Shown piece after piece: positions 52,710 to 61,105 of a stretch of DNA of 64,000 nt. How positions within the stretch are numbered: the stretch's first letter is position 1; each line of letters starts with the position of its first letter. Location: positions 1-64,000 of the forward strand of contig JBAPUB010000029.1 in NCBI GenBank assembly GCA_049282455.1, given 5' to 3'. The notes under the pieces are model-generated. The model had not been told where the DNA came from, made no database searches, and was given only the letters and a program-made list of their open reading frames with translations. The translations under genes were made by a program, and so were the position numbers. The DNA is from JBAPUB01 sp049282455. GTDB lineage: Bacteria > Actinomycetota > Actinomycetes > JAHEKZ01.

Positions 52710-54182
52710 GTGAGCGCCGACCCCCTGCAGAGTCAGCAGTGGGTGCTCCCCAGCCGTGACGACCCGGTGGTCGCTGGGGCCAGCGAGCTCATCGGCGGCC
52801 CGGTCGGGCGCCGGGCGGTCGTCGGCGGCTCGTGGTGGACGCCGATGCGGGTTGTCCTGGTCCTGGTCGTCCTGGCGAGCCTGCTCGGCGTCCTCGCCGA
52901 CGAGCCCTGCCGCAAGTCGGCCTGGTCGGACTCGACCAAGCAGTACACCCACGCGTGCTACAGCGACGTCGTGCCGCTGTTCTGGGGACGCGGCCTGGCC
53001 GACCACCTGGTCCCCTACTTCAGCGACACGACTGGGACGACGGCCGAGCCCGTCGAGTACCCGGTGCTCACCGGACTGGCGATGTGGTTCACCTCGCTCG
53101 CCGTTCCCTCGACCGGGTCGCCCACGTACCGGGGTCGGCTCTACTACGACATCAACGCCGGGGTGGCACTCGTCCTTGCGATGCTCACGGTGTGGGCCAC
53201 CGCCTTGCTGGCACGCCGGCGGGTGTGGGACGCCGCGATGGTGGCGGTGGCGCCGGGGTTGATCCTCACGGCGACGATCAACTGGGACCTCTGGGCGGTG
53301 GCGCTCACAGCGGTGGCGATGCTGGCCTGGTCCCGGCGCTACGAGTTCAGCGCTGGACTGCTGCTCGGTCTCGCAGTGTCCGCGAAGTTCTACCCGCTGT
53401 TCCTGCTGGGTCCTCTGCTCGTCCTGTGCGTGCGCGCGGCACGTCCGCGGGCCTTCACGCTGGCGCTGCTCGGGACGGTCCTGAGCTGGGTGGCGCTGAA
53501 CGTTCCGATCATGGTCACCCACTGGGACAACTGGCTGCGGTTCTACCAGCTGTCCAGGGACAGAGGCGCCGACTACGGGTCGATCTGGCTCGTGATCACC
53601 GGCACCGGCCACTCGATGACGCTCGACGCGATCAACAAGTGGGGCATGGCGAGCTTCGCGGCGCTGTGTCTCGCGATCGCCGTCCTGGCTCTGCTGGCTC
53701 CACGGCGTCCGAGGTTCGCCCAGCTCGCATTCCTCGTCGTTGCCAGCTTCGTTCTCACGAACAAGGTCTACTCACCGCAGTACGTGCTGTGGCTGATCCC
53801 CCTGGCCGTGCTGGCACGGCCCCGCTGGCGCGACTTCATCTGGTGGCAGGGAGTCGAAGTCGTCTACTTCTTGGCCGTGTGGTGGTACATCCACGGCTTC
53901 ACCAACCCCGACCGTGCGTTACCGGCCACGAGCTACTACCTGGTGGTCGGCCTCCACCTGCTGGCCACTGCGGTCCTGTGCGGCTTCGTGGTCCGAGACG
54001 TCTGGCTTCCCAGGTACGACGTGGTGCGGCGCGACGACGTCGACGACCCCAGCGGCGGCGTTCTCGACGGTGCGTCCGACCGCATCACGCTTGGGCCGTG
54101 GGCGAGGCGTCAGCGCACTGCCGCGAGTGGCAGTGACCAGCACTCGTCGACGGTCCCTGACGACATCCCGACACGGCGGTAG
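52710..54182 (+). CDS. GT87 family polyprenol-dependent mannosyltransferase-like membrane protein (DUF2029)
   Basis: A 490-residue polytopic protein, about ten to twelve membrane segments, of the GT-C fold (GT87/DUF2029). An acidic residue pair in the first external loop (DEPCRKSAWSD) and WDLWAVAL, VSAKFYPLFLLGP, KVYSPQYVLWLIP fit the family. Members transfer mannose or arabinose from polyprenyl donors in lipoglycan or wall synthesis; the acceptor is not identifiable. GTG start, 17 bp after ponA. Its 3' end overlaps the convergent GNAT gene by 73 bp. Confidence 0.85.
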   Translation: MSADPLQSQQWVLPSRDDPVVAGASELIGGPVGRRAVVGGSWWTPMRVVLVLVVLASLLGVLADEPCRKSAWSDSTKQYTHACYSDVVPLFWGRGLADHLVPYFSDTTGTTAEPVEYPVLTGLAMWFTSLAVPSTGSPTYRGRLYYDINAGVALVLAMLTVWATALLARRRVWDAAMVAVAPGLILTATINWDLWAVALTAVAMLAWSRRYEFSAGLLLGLAVSAKFYPLFLLGPLLVLCVRAARPRAFTLALLGTVLSWVALNVPIMVTHWDNWLRFYQLSRDRGADYGSIWLVITGTGHSMTLDAINKWGMASFAALCLAIAVLALLAPRRPRFAQLAFLVVASFVLTNKVYSPQYVLWLIPLAVLARPRWRDFIWWQGVEVVYFLAVWWYIHGFTNPDRALPATSYYLVVGLHLLATAVLCGFVVRDVWLPRYDVVRRDDVDDPSGGVLDGASDRITLGPWARRQRTAASGSDQHSSTVPDDIPTRR

Positions 54183-54777
54183 AGCCGGTCGGCCCCGGTC
54201 CGGTTTCCTACCTGTACGTGCAGCTTCGCCTGGTGCCAGCCTGTGGCTCTGAACCGTCTGAACGACTCGTGCAGGAGAGCCTTGCCCAGCCCCTGGCCCC
54301 GAGCCCGACGGACGACGCCGAGCGTGCCGACGTAGCCGCACGGCTCTTTGTCGATCTTGACGGAGTTCAGTGCCAGACCGACCGCACCGACGTCGTCGAC
54401 CGCGAGCAGTGACAAGTCGGGTCGCACGGTCGGCATCGTCTGCACCATGTGGAGAAAGTCGTCGACGGGCGTGACGTAGTCACCGTCGTGGTCGCCGCAG
54501 GACGCTCGCTGGTCGGTTTCAGCGCGAGATGCAGCTGCGCGGTGGACCAGGGTTCGGATGTCGTGACGAAGACTGCCCCGACCGCGTCCCCTTGACCGTC
54601 GACGAGCAGGCGAGGATCACGTTCGAGGTCGGTGCTGGGGAACCGCAGTATCGACTCGAGCTCGTCTGGGGTGAAGACGTCCTCGTTCCGGAACATCCGG
54701 TTCCCGGCGTTGACGAGCGCGGTCACCACCGTTGTGTCGTCGTAGGTGAGGGGTCGCAGGGTCCACGTGCCGTCCAT
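54110..54777 (-). pseudogene. GNAT acetyltransferase, frameshifted
   Basis: Two overlapping frames together give one GNAT protein. The 5' part, from ATG 54777 with GGAAGGGG upstream, reads MDGTWTLRPLTYDDTTVVTAL and runs to about SERPAAT near 54491. The conserved 3' part reads HDGDYVTPVDDFLHMVQTM in the next frame and then holds the acetyl-CoA motif RRARGQGLGKALL. The switch is near 54490-54510, so a single-base indel is implied. Neither frame alone encodes a full enzyme. It may be a true pseudogene, a programmed shift, or a sequencing error. Confidence 0.75.
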
Positions 54778-54818
54778 CGATCCCCTTCCCTCGCGCCGTC
54801 GCCCGGGTGCGTTGCGTT

Positions 54819-55856
54819 CTACTGAAGGACGACGCGGTCGAACAAGGCCGTCGTCATGCGCATGTCGACGTCGAGCTCGTCGCCGACGAGCGGTGGAGTC
54901 ACGTCACCCGGCAACAGCACCATCGAGACCTGCATGTGGGGCGGCTCGCCGAACCATCGTCTCTTCCCGGCGACGTAGAAGGGCGACAGCACCCGCCCCG
55001 CAGCCTCGAGCCCCCCCAGTGCCGCAGCCTTGGCTCGAGGCATCACACCGGCGACCGGGCGGGGTGCGCTCAGAGCGACGCCGTGCGAGGTGCCACCGGC
55101 AACGATCAGCAGGTGACCGTCACTGGGAGCCTTGCGCTGCCGGTAGCCGAATCGTTCACCGCGGCGAGTCGGGTGGACAGCCAGAACCGTGCCCCGTGCC
55201 TGGTAGGTGCGCGGAGGCCCGAGCCACAACCGGGTGCCGATGCGCGGTCGAAGGACAATGGCGGGGTGGCGGCGGCGGAGCGTCGCGAGCTCATCGTCAC
55301 CGAGGTGGCTGACCCACAACGACGGGATCTCGACCCCGAGCCGAGTGAGGTGCTGGACCCAGTGAGACACCTCGTCGACCCGCGCGGTCTCGCCCTCGTC
55401 GAGCGGCAGATGCAGGGCGAAGCCGGCGAGGTTCAGCTGTCCGATGGTCGGTAGCGCGGCGACGAGCTCGTCGTGGTCGAGCCCGAACCGGTCCATGGAG
55501 GTCAGCAGCTCGACCACCACCCTGGTCGGTGACCCAGCCAGTGCGTGGACGGCCTCGACATGGCCGAGCGTCAGCACGAGCCGGTCGTCCAGCGGCGGCG
55601 GCGCGTCGATGATCGGGTGCCACGGGGTGAGCACGAGCACGTCCCCTGCGAAGCCGTCGTGCACCAGCTCGACCTCGGGGATCGTGCCGACCGCGAGGGT
55701 GTCGACACCGAGCCTTTGGCACTGGTCGGCCAGCAGCTGGAGGCCGAACCCGTAGCCGTTCCCCTTGGCCACGGGGACCAGACCCGGCACGGCATCTCGA
55801 ACGCTTTCAGCGTGGGCCCGCCAGTCGGCGGCATCGACGTAGAGTGAGAAGGTCAC
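54819..55856 (-). CDS. Alanine racemase-like PLP protein paired with femX
   Basis: A 345-residue protein with the alanine racemase fold. The PLP lysine is in PVAKGNGYGFG (Lys31), and the C-terminal barrel has a shortened MQVSMV...VGDELDVD stretch. The usual catalytic tyrosine motif IGYADGY is not seen; the corresponding place reads VAGGTSHGV. It may therefore be inactive as a racemase or act on another amino acid. It lies 3 bp from femX and is probably co-transcribed. GTG start at 55856. Confidence 0.75.
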   Translation of the reverse strand: MTFSLYVDAADWRAHAESVRDAVPGLVPVAKGNGYGFGLQLLADQCQRLGVDTLAVGTIPEVELVHDGFAGDVLVLTPWHPIIDAPPPLDDRLVLTLGHVEAVHALAGSPTRVVVELLTSMDRFGLDHDELVAALPTIGQLNLAGFALHLPLDEGETARVDEVSHWVQHLTRLGVEIPSLWVSHLGDDELATLRRRHPAIVLRPRIGTRLWLGPPRTYQARGTVLAVHPTRRGERFGYRQRKAPSDGHLLIVAGGTSHGVALSAPRPVAGVMPRAKAAALGGLEAAGRVLSPFYVAGKRRWFGEPPHMQVSMVLLPGDVTPPLVGDELDVDMRMTTALFDRVVLQ

Positions 55857-55859
55857 GAG

Positions 55860-56975
55860 TCACCGCCTCGCCAGGTAGAGCTCGAAGGCCTTGTGCAGCG
55901 GGCCGTTGATCGGGAAGTCCCACTCACCGAGGTACTCGACGGCTTCGCCGCCCGTGCCGAGCTTGAAGCGGATGAGCCCGAACAAGGGGTCGTCCTCGCG
56001 CAGCGTGTCGGAGATGCCTCGCAAGTCGTAGACCGCCGCTCCAGCGGCGTGAGCGTCCACGAGCATGCGCCACTGAACGGCATTGCTGGGCCGCAGCTCG
56101 CGCTTGTGGTCGGCTGAGGCGCCATAGGAGTACCAGACGTGGTCACCCACGCGCACCCAGGTGGTGGCGGCCAGGACTTCGCCCTCGTGACGGGCGAGGT
56201 ACAGGCGGATCCGGTCGTCGTCCTCGGCGTTCATCGAACGCCACATCTGCTGGAAGTAGCGCAGAGGTCGTGCGGTGAAGCCGTCACGTAGCGCGGTGAC
56301 GGCGTAGACCGCGTGGAAGGCGGCCAGGTCGTCGAACCCGCCGAGCTCGACGGTGACACCTGACTTCTCCGCCTTCCTGACGTTGCGCCGCCACAGCTGG
56401 TTGAAGCCGCTGAACAGGTCGTCGGTGCTGCGCCCAACGAGCGGAACCTGGAACACGTACCGGGGCTGAAGGTCGCCGAAGCCGGCTCCGCCGGCGTCGT
56501 TGCGACGCCAGCCGAGCACCTTCAGCTCGGCACCGACGTTCATCGCGTCTGCGTCGGTGACGTCGGGGCTGACGTCCCCGAGGCGGGTGGTGCCTGCGGC
56601 GATGGCGTCCTTGACCGAGGTGGCCGACCATCGACGAGTGACCAGCTGGGGTCCGATCTTGGCCGTGAACGCCTTGCTGCGTTTCAAGTGGGTGAGCAAG
56701 GGCTTGGTCACGGCCTCTGCCCCGTGGCGACGCCAGTCGATCACGGGTCCCTCGGGCAGGTAGGCGAAGTAGCGCTCGATCAGCGGCGTACGGCGGTAGA
56801 GAACGAGAGCAGCTCCGACCAGATGGTCGCCGTCGAACCAGCCGATGCTCTCGTGACGCCAGTCTGCCTTCACCTCACCCCAGGCCGGGGTCTGCAAGAA
56901 CGAGCCACTTGCGTCGACGACGAACGCCAGATGCTCGTCGTGAGCGATCGGTCGGACGGTCAGCGGTGTCGGCAC
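55860..56975 (-). CDS. femX: FemX-like peptidoglycan bridge aminoacyltransferase
   Basis: A 371-residue FemABX protein that adds the first amino acid of the interpeptide bridge to lipid II from aminoacyl-tRNA. GNAT-like halves are visible: LQTPAWGEVKADWRHESIGW at the start, and the family motifs FNQLWRRNVRKAEKSGV and YDLRGISDTLREDDPLFGLIRFKLGTGGEAVEYLGEWDFP. GTG 56975 was chosen; upstream in-frame codons overlap xth. A bridge implies a peptidoglycan with an amino acid in the cross-link, as in streptomycetes. Confidence 0.92.
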   Translation of the reverse strand: MPTPLTVRPIAHDEHLAFVVDASGSFLQTPAWGEVKADWRHESIGWFDGDHLVGAALVLYRRTPLIERYFAYLPEGPVIDWRRHGAEAVTKPLLTHLKRSKAFTAKIGPQLVTRRWSATSVKDAIAAGTTRLGDVSPDVTDADAMNVGAELKVLGWRRNDAGGAGFGDLQPRYVFQVPLVGRSTDDLFSGFNQLWRRNVRKAEKSGVTVELGGFDDLAAFHAVYAVTALRDGFTARPLRYFQQMWRSMNAEDDDRIRLYLARHEGEVLAATTWVRVGDHVWYSYGASADHKRELRPSNAVQWRMLVDAHAAGAAVYDLRGISDTLREDDPLFGLIRFKLGTGGEAVEYLGEWDFPINGPLHKAFELYLARR

Positions 56976-56985
56976 GGCCAGGAGC

Positions 56986-57783
56986 CTACGGAAGGCCCGG
57001 AACGTCGACGTCGACGACGACCGGGGCGTGGTCGGAGGGCCCGCTCCCCTTCCGCGCCTCGCGGTCGACGTAGGCATCGGTGACGCCGGTGACGAATGCG
57101 GTGTTGCCGTAGACCAGGTCGATGCGCATCCCCTCGGCCTTGTGGAAGGCGCCGCCCCGGTAGTCCCAGAACGTGTATGGGTGCGGCCCTTTCATCGCCC
57201 GGGGCATGACGTCGGTCAGGCCCAGGGCCCGCAGGTCGCTCAGTGCTGCCCGCTCGGCCGGTGTCACGTGGGTGGCTCCCTCGAACTTCGCGACGTCCCA
57301 GACGTCGTCGTCGGTCGGGGCCACGTTGAAGTCGCCGACGAGAACGAAGGGCGAGCTCGCCGCGGCCTCCCCGCGAACCGCATCGGTCAGCGCCGCCAAC
57401 CACCGAAGCTTGTAGTCGTAGTGGGGGTTGTCCGGTTCGCGCCCGTTGGGGACGTACAGCGACCAGACCCGCACTCCGCCGCACGTGGCCCCCAGGGCGC
57501 GGGCCTCCAAGGTGGACGCGTCGGGGAACCCCGGGTCTCCGGCGAACCCGCGGGTGACGTCGTCCAGGCCCACCCGGGACACGATGGCGACCCCGTTCCA
57601 CCGGCCCTGGCCCAGGTGGGCGACCTGGTAGCCCAGCGCCTCGACGGGCTCGGCGGGGAAGGCGTCGTCGGCCACCTTGGTCTCCTGCAGGCACACGACG
57701 TCGGGCGAGGCCAGCTCCAGCCACTGGACCAGGCGCGGCAGCCGCGCAGTGACCGAGTTCACGTTCCAGGTCGCGAGGCGCAT
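56986..57783 (-). CDS. xth: Exodeoxyribonuclease III (AP endonuclease)
   Basis: A 265-residue endonuclease/exonuclease/phosphatase fold enzyme of base-excision repair. Motifs ATWNVNSV (Asn7), LQETK (Glu34), VGDFNVAP and SDHAPVVVD hold the catalytic residues. ATG 57783 has GGAGG nine bases upstream. It is divergent from rpsF and 10 bp from femX. Confidence 0.94.
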   Translation of the reverse strand: MRLATWNVNSVTARLPRLVQWLELASPDVVCLQETKVADDAFPAEPVEALGYQVAHLGQGRWNGVAIVSRVGLDDVTRGFAGDPGFPDASTLEARALGATCGGVRVWSLYVPNGREPDNPHYDYKLRWLAALTDAVRGEAAASSPFVLVGDFNVAPTDDDVWDVAKFEGATHVTPAERAALSDLRALGLTDVMPRAMKGPHPYTFWDYRGGAFHKAEGMRIDLVYGNTAFVTGVTDAYVDREARKGSGPSDHAPVVVDVDVPGLP

Positions 57784-57853
57784 GGGGTGATCCTCCCAGC
57801 CCGCTGGACCGGCGTCCCCAGGTGGAGTGGGCGGGAAGCCGTCCCCAGCCGAT

Positions 57854-57883
57854 TTCAGATCTTCGGTCGTTGGCCGATACCCT
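57854..57883 (+). promoter_or_regulatory. Candidate promoter for the rpsF operon
   Basis: TTCAGA (57854-57859) and TACCCT (57878-57883) with an 18-bp spacer, about 125 bp upstream of rpsF. Pattern only. Confidence 0.35.
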
Positions 57884-57958
57884 GGCACCTTGTGCCGGGG
57901 CCAGTGACCCGAGCGGGTCGCCACTTACGTTGGCGCCGGCACGACGCAACGCCCTCCT

Positions 57959-57977
57959 GCCACGGATGGACCGTGGC
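57959..57977 (+). promoter_or_regulatory. Hairpin in the rpsF leader
   Basis: GCCACGG (57959-57965) pairs perfectly with CCGTGGC (57971-57977) around ATGGA, about 15 bp before the AAGGAGG ribosome site of rpsF. In several bacteria S6-S18 feedback acts on a leader hairpin; that role here is only possible. Confidence 0.35.
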
Positions 57978-58006
57978 CGATCCAGTCCGAAGGAGGTTGG
58001 CGCCAC

Positions 58007-58297
58007 ATGCGTCAATACGAGCTCATGGTGATCCTCGACCCCGATCTCGAGGAGCGCACCGTAGCCCCCAGCCTCGACCAGTTCCTCAACGTGATCCGGC
58101 AGTCCGGCGGGACCGTGGACAAGGTCGACCTGTGGGGACGCCGTCGTCTCGCCTACGAGATCGACAAGAAGTCCGACGGGATCTACGCACTGGTCGACAT
58201 GACCGCCGAGCCCGACGCGGTCAAGGAGCTCGACCGACAGCTCAACCTCAACGAGGCTGTGCTGCGTACCAAGGTCATGCGCCCGGACATGCGATAA
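58007..58297 (+). CDS. rpsF: 30S ribosomal protein S6 (bS6)
   Basis: A 96-residue bS6: MRQYELMVILDPDLEERTV, then RRLAYEIDKKSDGIYALVD. ATG with a strong GAAGGAGG site. First gene of the rpsF-ssb-rpsR-rplI unit, where bS6 binds 16S rRNA with bS18. Ends 10 bp before ssb. Confidence 0.98.
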   Translation: MRQYELMVILDPDLEERTVAPSLDQFLNVIRQSGGTVDKVDLWGRRRLAYEIDKKSDGIYALVDMTAEPDAVKELDRQLNLNEAVLRTKVMRPDMR

Positions 58298-58307
58298 GGA
58301 GGCTGAC

Positions 58308-58811
58308 ATGGCAGCCGGTGACACCGTCATCACCCTGGTCGGCAACCTCGTCGACGATCCCGAGCTTCGGTTCACGCCCTCGGGTGCGGCCGTCGCGAAG
58401 TTCCGGATGGCCTCGACTCCCCGCTACCTGGACAAGCAGACCAACGAGTGGAAGGACGGCGAGAGCCTGTTCCTCTCGTGCAACGTGTGGCGCCAGGCGG
58501 CCGAGAACGTGGCCGAGTCGCTGCAGCGAGGCATGCGCGTCATCGTCCAGGGCCGCCTCAAGCAGCGCAGCTACGAGACCCGTGAGGGCGAGAAGCGCAC
58601 GGTCTACGAGGTCGAGGTCGACGAGGTCGGTCCGTCCCTGAAGAGCGCCACCGCCAAGGTCACGAAGGCGTCGCGAAGTGGCGCAGGTGGCAGCTTCGGT
58701 GGGGGTGGCGGCCAGGCCGCCGACGACCCCTGGGCCTCTGCCGCACCCGCTGGCGACTCGTGGGGCGGCGGCTCCAACGCCAAGGCTGGCTCCGACGAAC
58801 CACCGTTCTGA
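58308..58811 (+). CDS. ssb: Single-stranded DNA-binding protein
   Basis: A 167-residue SSB: MAAGDTVITLVGNLVDDPELRFTPSGAAVAKF opens the OB fold, which ends near residue 110. A Gly-rich linker follows and the conserved acidic tip DEPPF at the C-terminus recruits replication and repair partners. Good AAGGAGG-type site upstream. Confidence 0.98.
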   Translation: MAAGDTVITLVGNLVDDPELRFTPSGAAVAKFRMASTPRYLDKQTNEWKDGESLFLSCNVWRQAAENVAESLQRGMRVIVQGRLKQRSYETREGEKRTVYEVEVDEVGPSLKSATAKVTKASRSGAGGSFGGGGGQAADDPWASAAPAGDSWGGGSNAKAGSDEPPF

Positions 58812-58866
58812 TCCCTTCCATCCGCCCATCCCCGCATGATGCGGGGCTTCGAACTGGAGCACCACG

Positions 58867-59103
58867 ATGGCGAAACCGCCGCTGCGCAAGCCCAAGAAGA
58901 AGGTTTGCGCCTTCTGCAAGGACAAGGCGACCTCGGTCGACTACAAGGACACGAACTTGCTGCGCAAGTACATCTCCGACCGAGGCAAGATCCGGGCCCG
59001 TCGGGTGACCGGCAACTGCACCCAGCACCAGCGCGACGTCGCCATGGCCGTGAAGAACGCCCGTGAGATGGCGCTGCTGCCCTACACGTCGACGGCGCGC
59101 TGA
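58867..59103 (+). CDS. rpsR: 30S ribosomal protein S18 (bS18)
   Basis: A 78-residue bS18: KPKKKVCAFCKDKATSVDYKD and LRKYISDRGKIRARRVTGNC. The CxxC pair at 14-17, plus a later cysteine, is the zinc-binding form (C+), so growth in low zinc could need a C- paralogue elsewhere. It follows ssb by 55 bp. Confidence 0.98.
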   Translation: MAKPPLRKPKKKVCAFCKDKATSVDYKDTNLLRKYISDRGKIRARRVTGNCTQHQRDVAMAVKNAREMALLPYTSTAR

Positions 59104-59118
59104 GGGGGCTGACGAATC

Positions 59119-59568
59119 ATGAAGCTCATCCTCACCCAAGAGGTCAGTGGCCTGGGCAGTCCCGGAGACGTCGTCGAGGTCAAGGACGGCTACGGCCGTA
59201 ACTTCCTGGTCCCTCGCGGCCTGGCGACCGGCTGGACCCGCGGTGGCGAGAAGCAGGTGGCCCAGATCAAGCGTGCGAGGGACACCCGCGAGGTGCGCGA
59301 CCTCGGTCACGCCCAGGAGATCAGGGGCCAGCTCGCCGGACTCACCGTCACCCTGCCGGCCCGCGCCGGTGACACCGGTCGGCTGTTCGGCTCGGTCACC
59401 GTCGGCGACATCGCCGACGCCGTGGTCGCGGCCGGCGGCCCTGCGCTCGACAAGCGTCGGATCGAGATCGGCCAGCCGATCAAGACCGTTGGCACGCACC
59501 GGGTCAGTGTTCGGCTGCACCCCGAGGTGGCCGTCGCGATCGACGTCGACGTCGTCCAGGGTTCCTGA
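59119..59568 (+). CDS. rplI: 50S ribosomal protein L9 (bL9)
   Basis: A 149-residue bL9 with N-terminal VSGLGSPGDVVEVKDGYGRNFLVPRG, the connecting helix and the C-terminal domain. It is 15 bp after rpsR. The stop lies within a 16-bp hairpin. The usual dnaB neighbour is replaced here by a MATE transporter on the opposite strand. Confidence 0.98.
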   Translation: MKLILTQEVSGLGSPGDVVEVKDGYGRNFLVPRGLATGWTRGGEKQVAQIKRARDTREVRDLGHAQEIRGQLAGLTVTLPARAGDTGRLFGSVTVGDIADAVVAAGGPALDKRRIEIGQPIKTVGTHRVSVRLHPEVAVAIDVDVVQGS

Positions 59569-59602
59569 GGGAAACGGCCCCACAGCGGCTGTTTCCCTCA
59601 GG
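59564..59602. terminator. Strong hairpin between rplI and the MATE gene
   Basis: A 16-bp stem (59564-59579 with 59587-59602, one G-T pair) and a 7-nt loop. The rplI stop codon TGA is in the left arm. It is symmetric, so it can terminate both convergent transcripts. Among the longest perfect stems in the window. Confidence 0.8.
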
Positions 59603-59614
59603 AAGTCCTGGCGG

Positions 59615-60964
59615 TCAGGACGTGAGCGAGGCTCCGGTACGCAGCCAGGTGTCACCTCGGGCCCGGTAGGCCAGCAGAGCCAGCCGCACGACCATGAACC
59701 ACAGCAGGGCCCACCACAGGGCCACGACCCCGTCGTCGTTGGCACGCACGAGCGCGGCCGCCGGTACGAAGGCGACCAGCGTCACCGCACCGGCTCCGGC
59801 CAGCCAGGTGGCGTCGCCGGCCCCGATGAGAACGCCGTCCAGCACGAACACGGGACCGGCCACCGGTTGGTGGACGGCCACCACCAGCAACGACGCCGTC
59901 AGCAGTGAGCGCACGGCAGGGTCTGCGCTGAACATCGCCGGAAGTAGCGGGGCCAGCAGCACCACGAGGCCCGCGAGCGCGAAACCGGCACCGATCCCCC
60001 ACTGCAGCAGACGCCGGAGGTCCTGGCGGGCGGCATCGACGTCGGAGGCGCCGAGGTCACGGCCGACCAGGGCCTGGCCGGCGATGGCCAGGGCGTCCAG
60101 GGCGAGGGAAAGCAGCAACCACACCTGGAGGGACACGTGGTAGGCCGCGAGGTCGGCGTCGCCGGCATGCGCAGCCACCGACACCGACACGATGAAGACG
60201 GCTCGCAGGGCGAGCGTCCTCAGGAGCAACGGTCCGCTCAGCCGCGCCGTCTCACGGACCCCCGCAAGGTCGGGCCACCACGAGACCGCGTACGGACGCG
60301 ACCGCCGGACGACGACGGCGACGTACGCCGCGGCACCGATGGCCTGGGCGAGCACCGTCGCCCAGGCCGAGCCGGCCACACCGTGGTGGAGGCCGAGGAC
60401 GAACCACAGGTCCAGGACCAGGTTCAAGCTGGCGGTCACGACGGTGATCACCAACGGCGTCCGGGTGTCCTGCAAGCCCCGCAGCAGGCCGATGGCAGCG
60501 AACGACACGAGCACCGCCGGAAGCCCGAGGAGGCTGACCCGCAGGTAGTCACCGGCAAAGGGCGCAGCGGTCGCGGACGCCCCCAGTCCGGCGACCAGAG
60601 CCGTCGCCAGCAGCTCTCCGACCACGACCAGGGCCAGGCCCAGCACCAGTCCGAGCCACAGCGCGTCGGCCCCCAGCCGCAGGGCGTCGTCGGCGCGGCC
60701 AGCGCCGAGGCGACGCGCGACGACCGCGGTGGTGCCGTACGCCAGGAAGACACACAGCCCCACCGTGGTGGCCAGCACGGTGCCGGCCGCACCGAGGCCG
60801 GCCAGCTGTGCGGTGCCCAGCGTTCCCACGACCGCGGCGTCGGCCAGCAGGAACAACGGCTCGGCGACCAGCGCCCCGAGCGCGGGAACGGCCAGGGCCA
60901 GGATCGCTCGGTCACGGGGGTCCAGGCGCACGAGCCGCGACGCTACCCGGACCCGGCCGAACAC
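59615..60964 (-). CDS. MATE family efflux transporter (DinF-like)
   Basis: A 449-residue polytopic transporter with twelve segments of the MATE/DinF family. It opens DPRDRAILALAVPALGALVAEPLFLLADAAVVG and has the second-half symmetry VFVLDGVLIGAGDATWL. GTG 60964 was used; a GTG at 60931 is another choice. Drug or metabolite efflux is inferred. It is divergent from murT across a 141-bp gap dense in DnaA-box-like motifs. Confidence 0.88.
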   Translation of the reverse strand: MFGRVRVASRLVRLDPRDRAILALAVPALGALVAEPLFLLADAAVVGTLGTAQLAGLGAAGTVLATTVGLCVFLAYGTTAVVARRLGAGRADDALRLGADALWLGLVLGLALVVVGELLATALVAGLGASATAAPFAGDYLRVSLLGLPAVLVSFAAIGLLRGLQDTRTPLVITVVTASLNLVLDLWFVLGLHHGVAGSAWATVLAQAIGAAAYVAVVVRRSRPYAVSWWPDLAGVRETARLSGPLLLRTLALRAVFIVSVSVAAHAGDADLAAYHVSLQVWLLLSLALDALAIAGQALVGRDLGASDVDAARQDLRRLLQWGIGAGFALAGLVVLLAPLLPAMFSADPAVRSLLTASLLVVAVHQPVAGPVFVLDGVLIGAGDATWLAGAGAVTLVAFVPAAALVRANDDGVVALWWALLWFMVVRLALLAYRARGDTWLRTGASLTS

Positions 60965-60992
60965 CAGGGCCGGGAGGGACGGCGCCCGATAG

Positions 60993-61072
60993 TTGTCCAC
61001 AGGTTGCCCACAGGCAGGTCCCGCAGGATCCACCGATGCCGGGCGCGTCGTCCACAGTCGGCCTGGGGACAA
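60993..61072. promoter_or_regulatory. Cluster of four DnaA-box-like 9-mers between MATE and murT
   Basis: TTGTCCACA (60993-61001, perfect), TTGCCCACA (61004-61012) and TCGTCCACA (61048-61056) on the plus strand, and TTGTCCCCA on the minus strand (61064-61072). Four boxes in 80 bp, 40 kb from dnaA. Confidence 0.6.
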
Positions 61073-61105
61073 CCCAGGACGGCCGGCTTCCTACACTGAC
61101 CTGCG

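Noticed and set aside
58275..58925. 216-codon frame opposite ssb
   Set aside because: Antisense shadow of ssb and the rpsF/rpsR ends.
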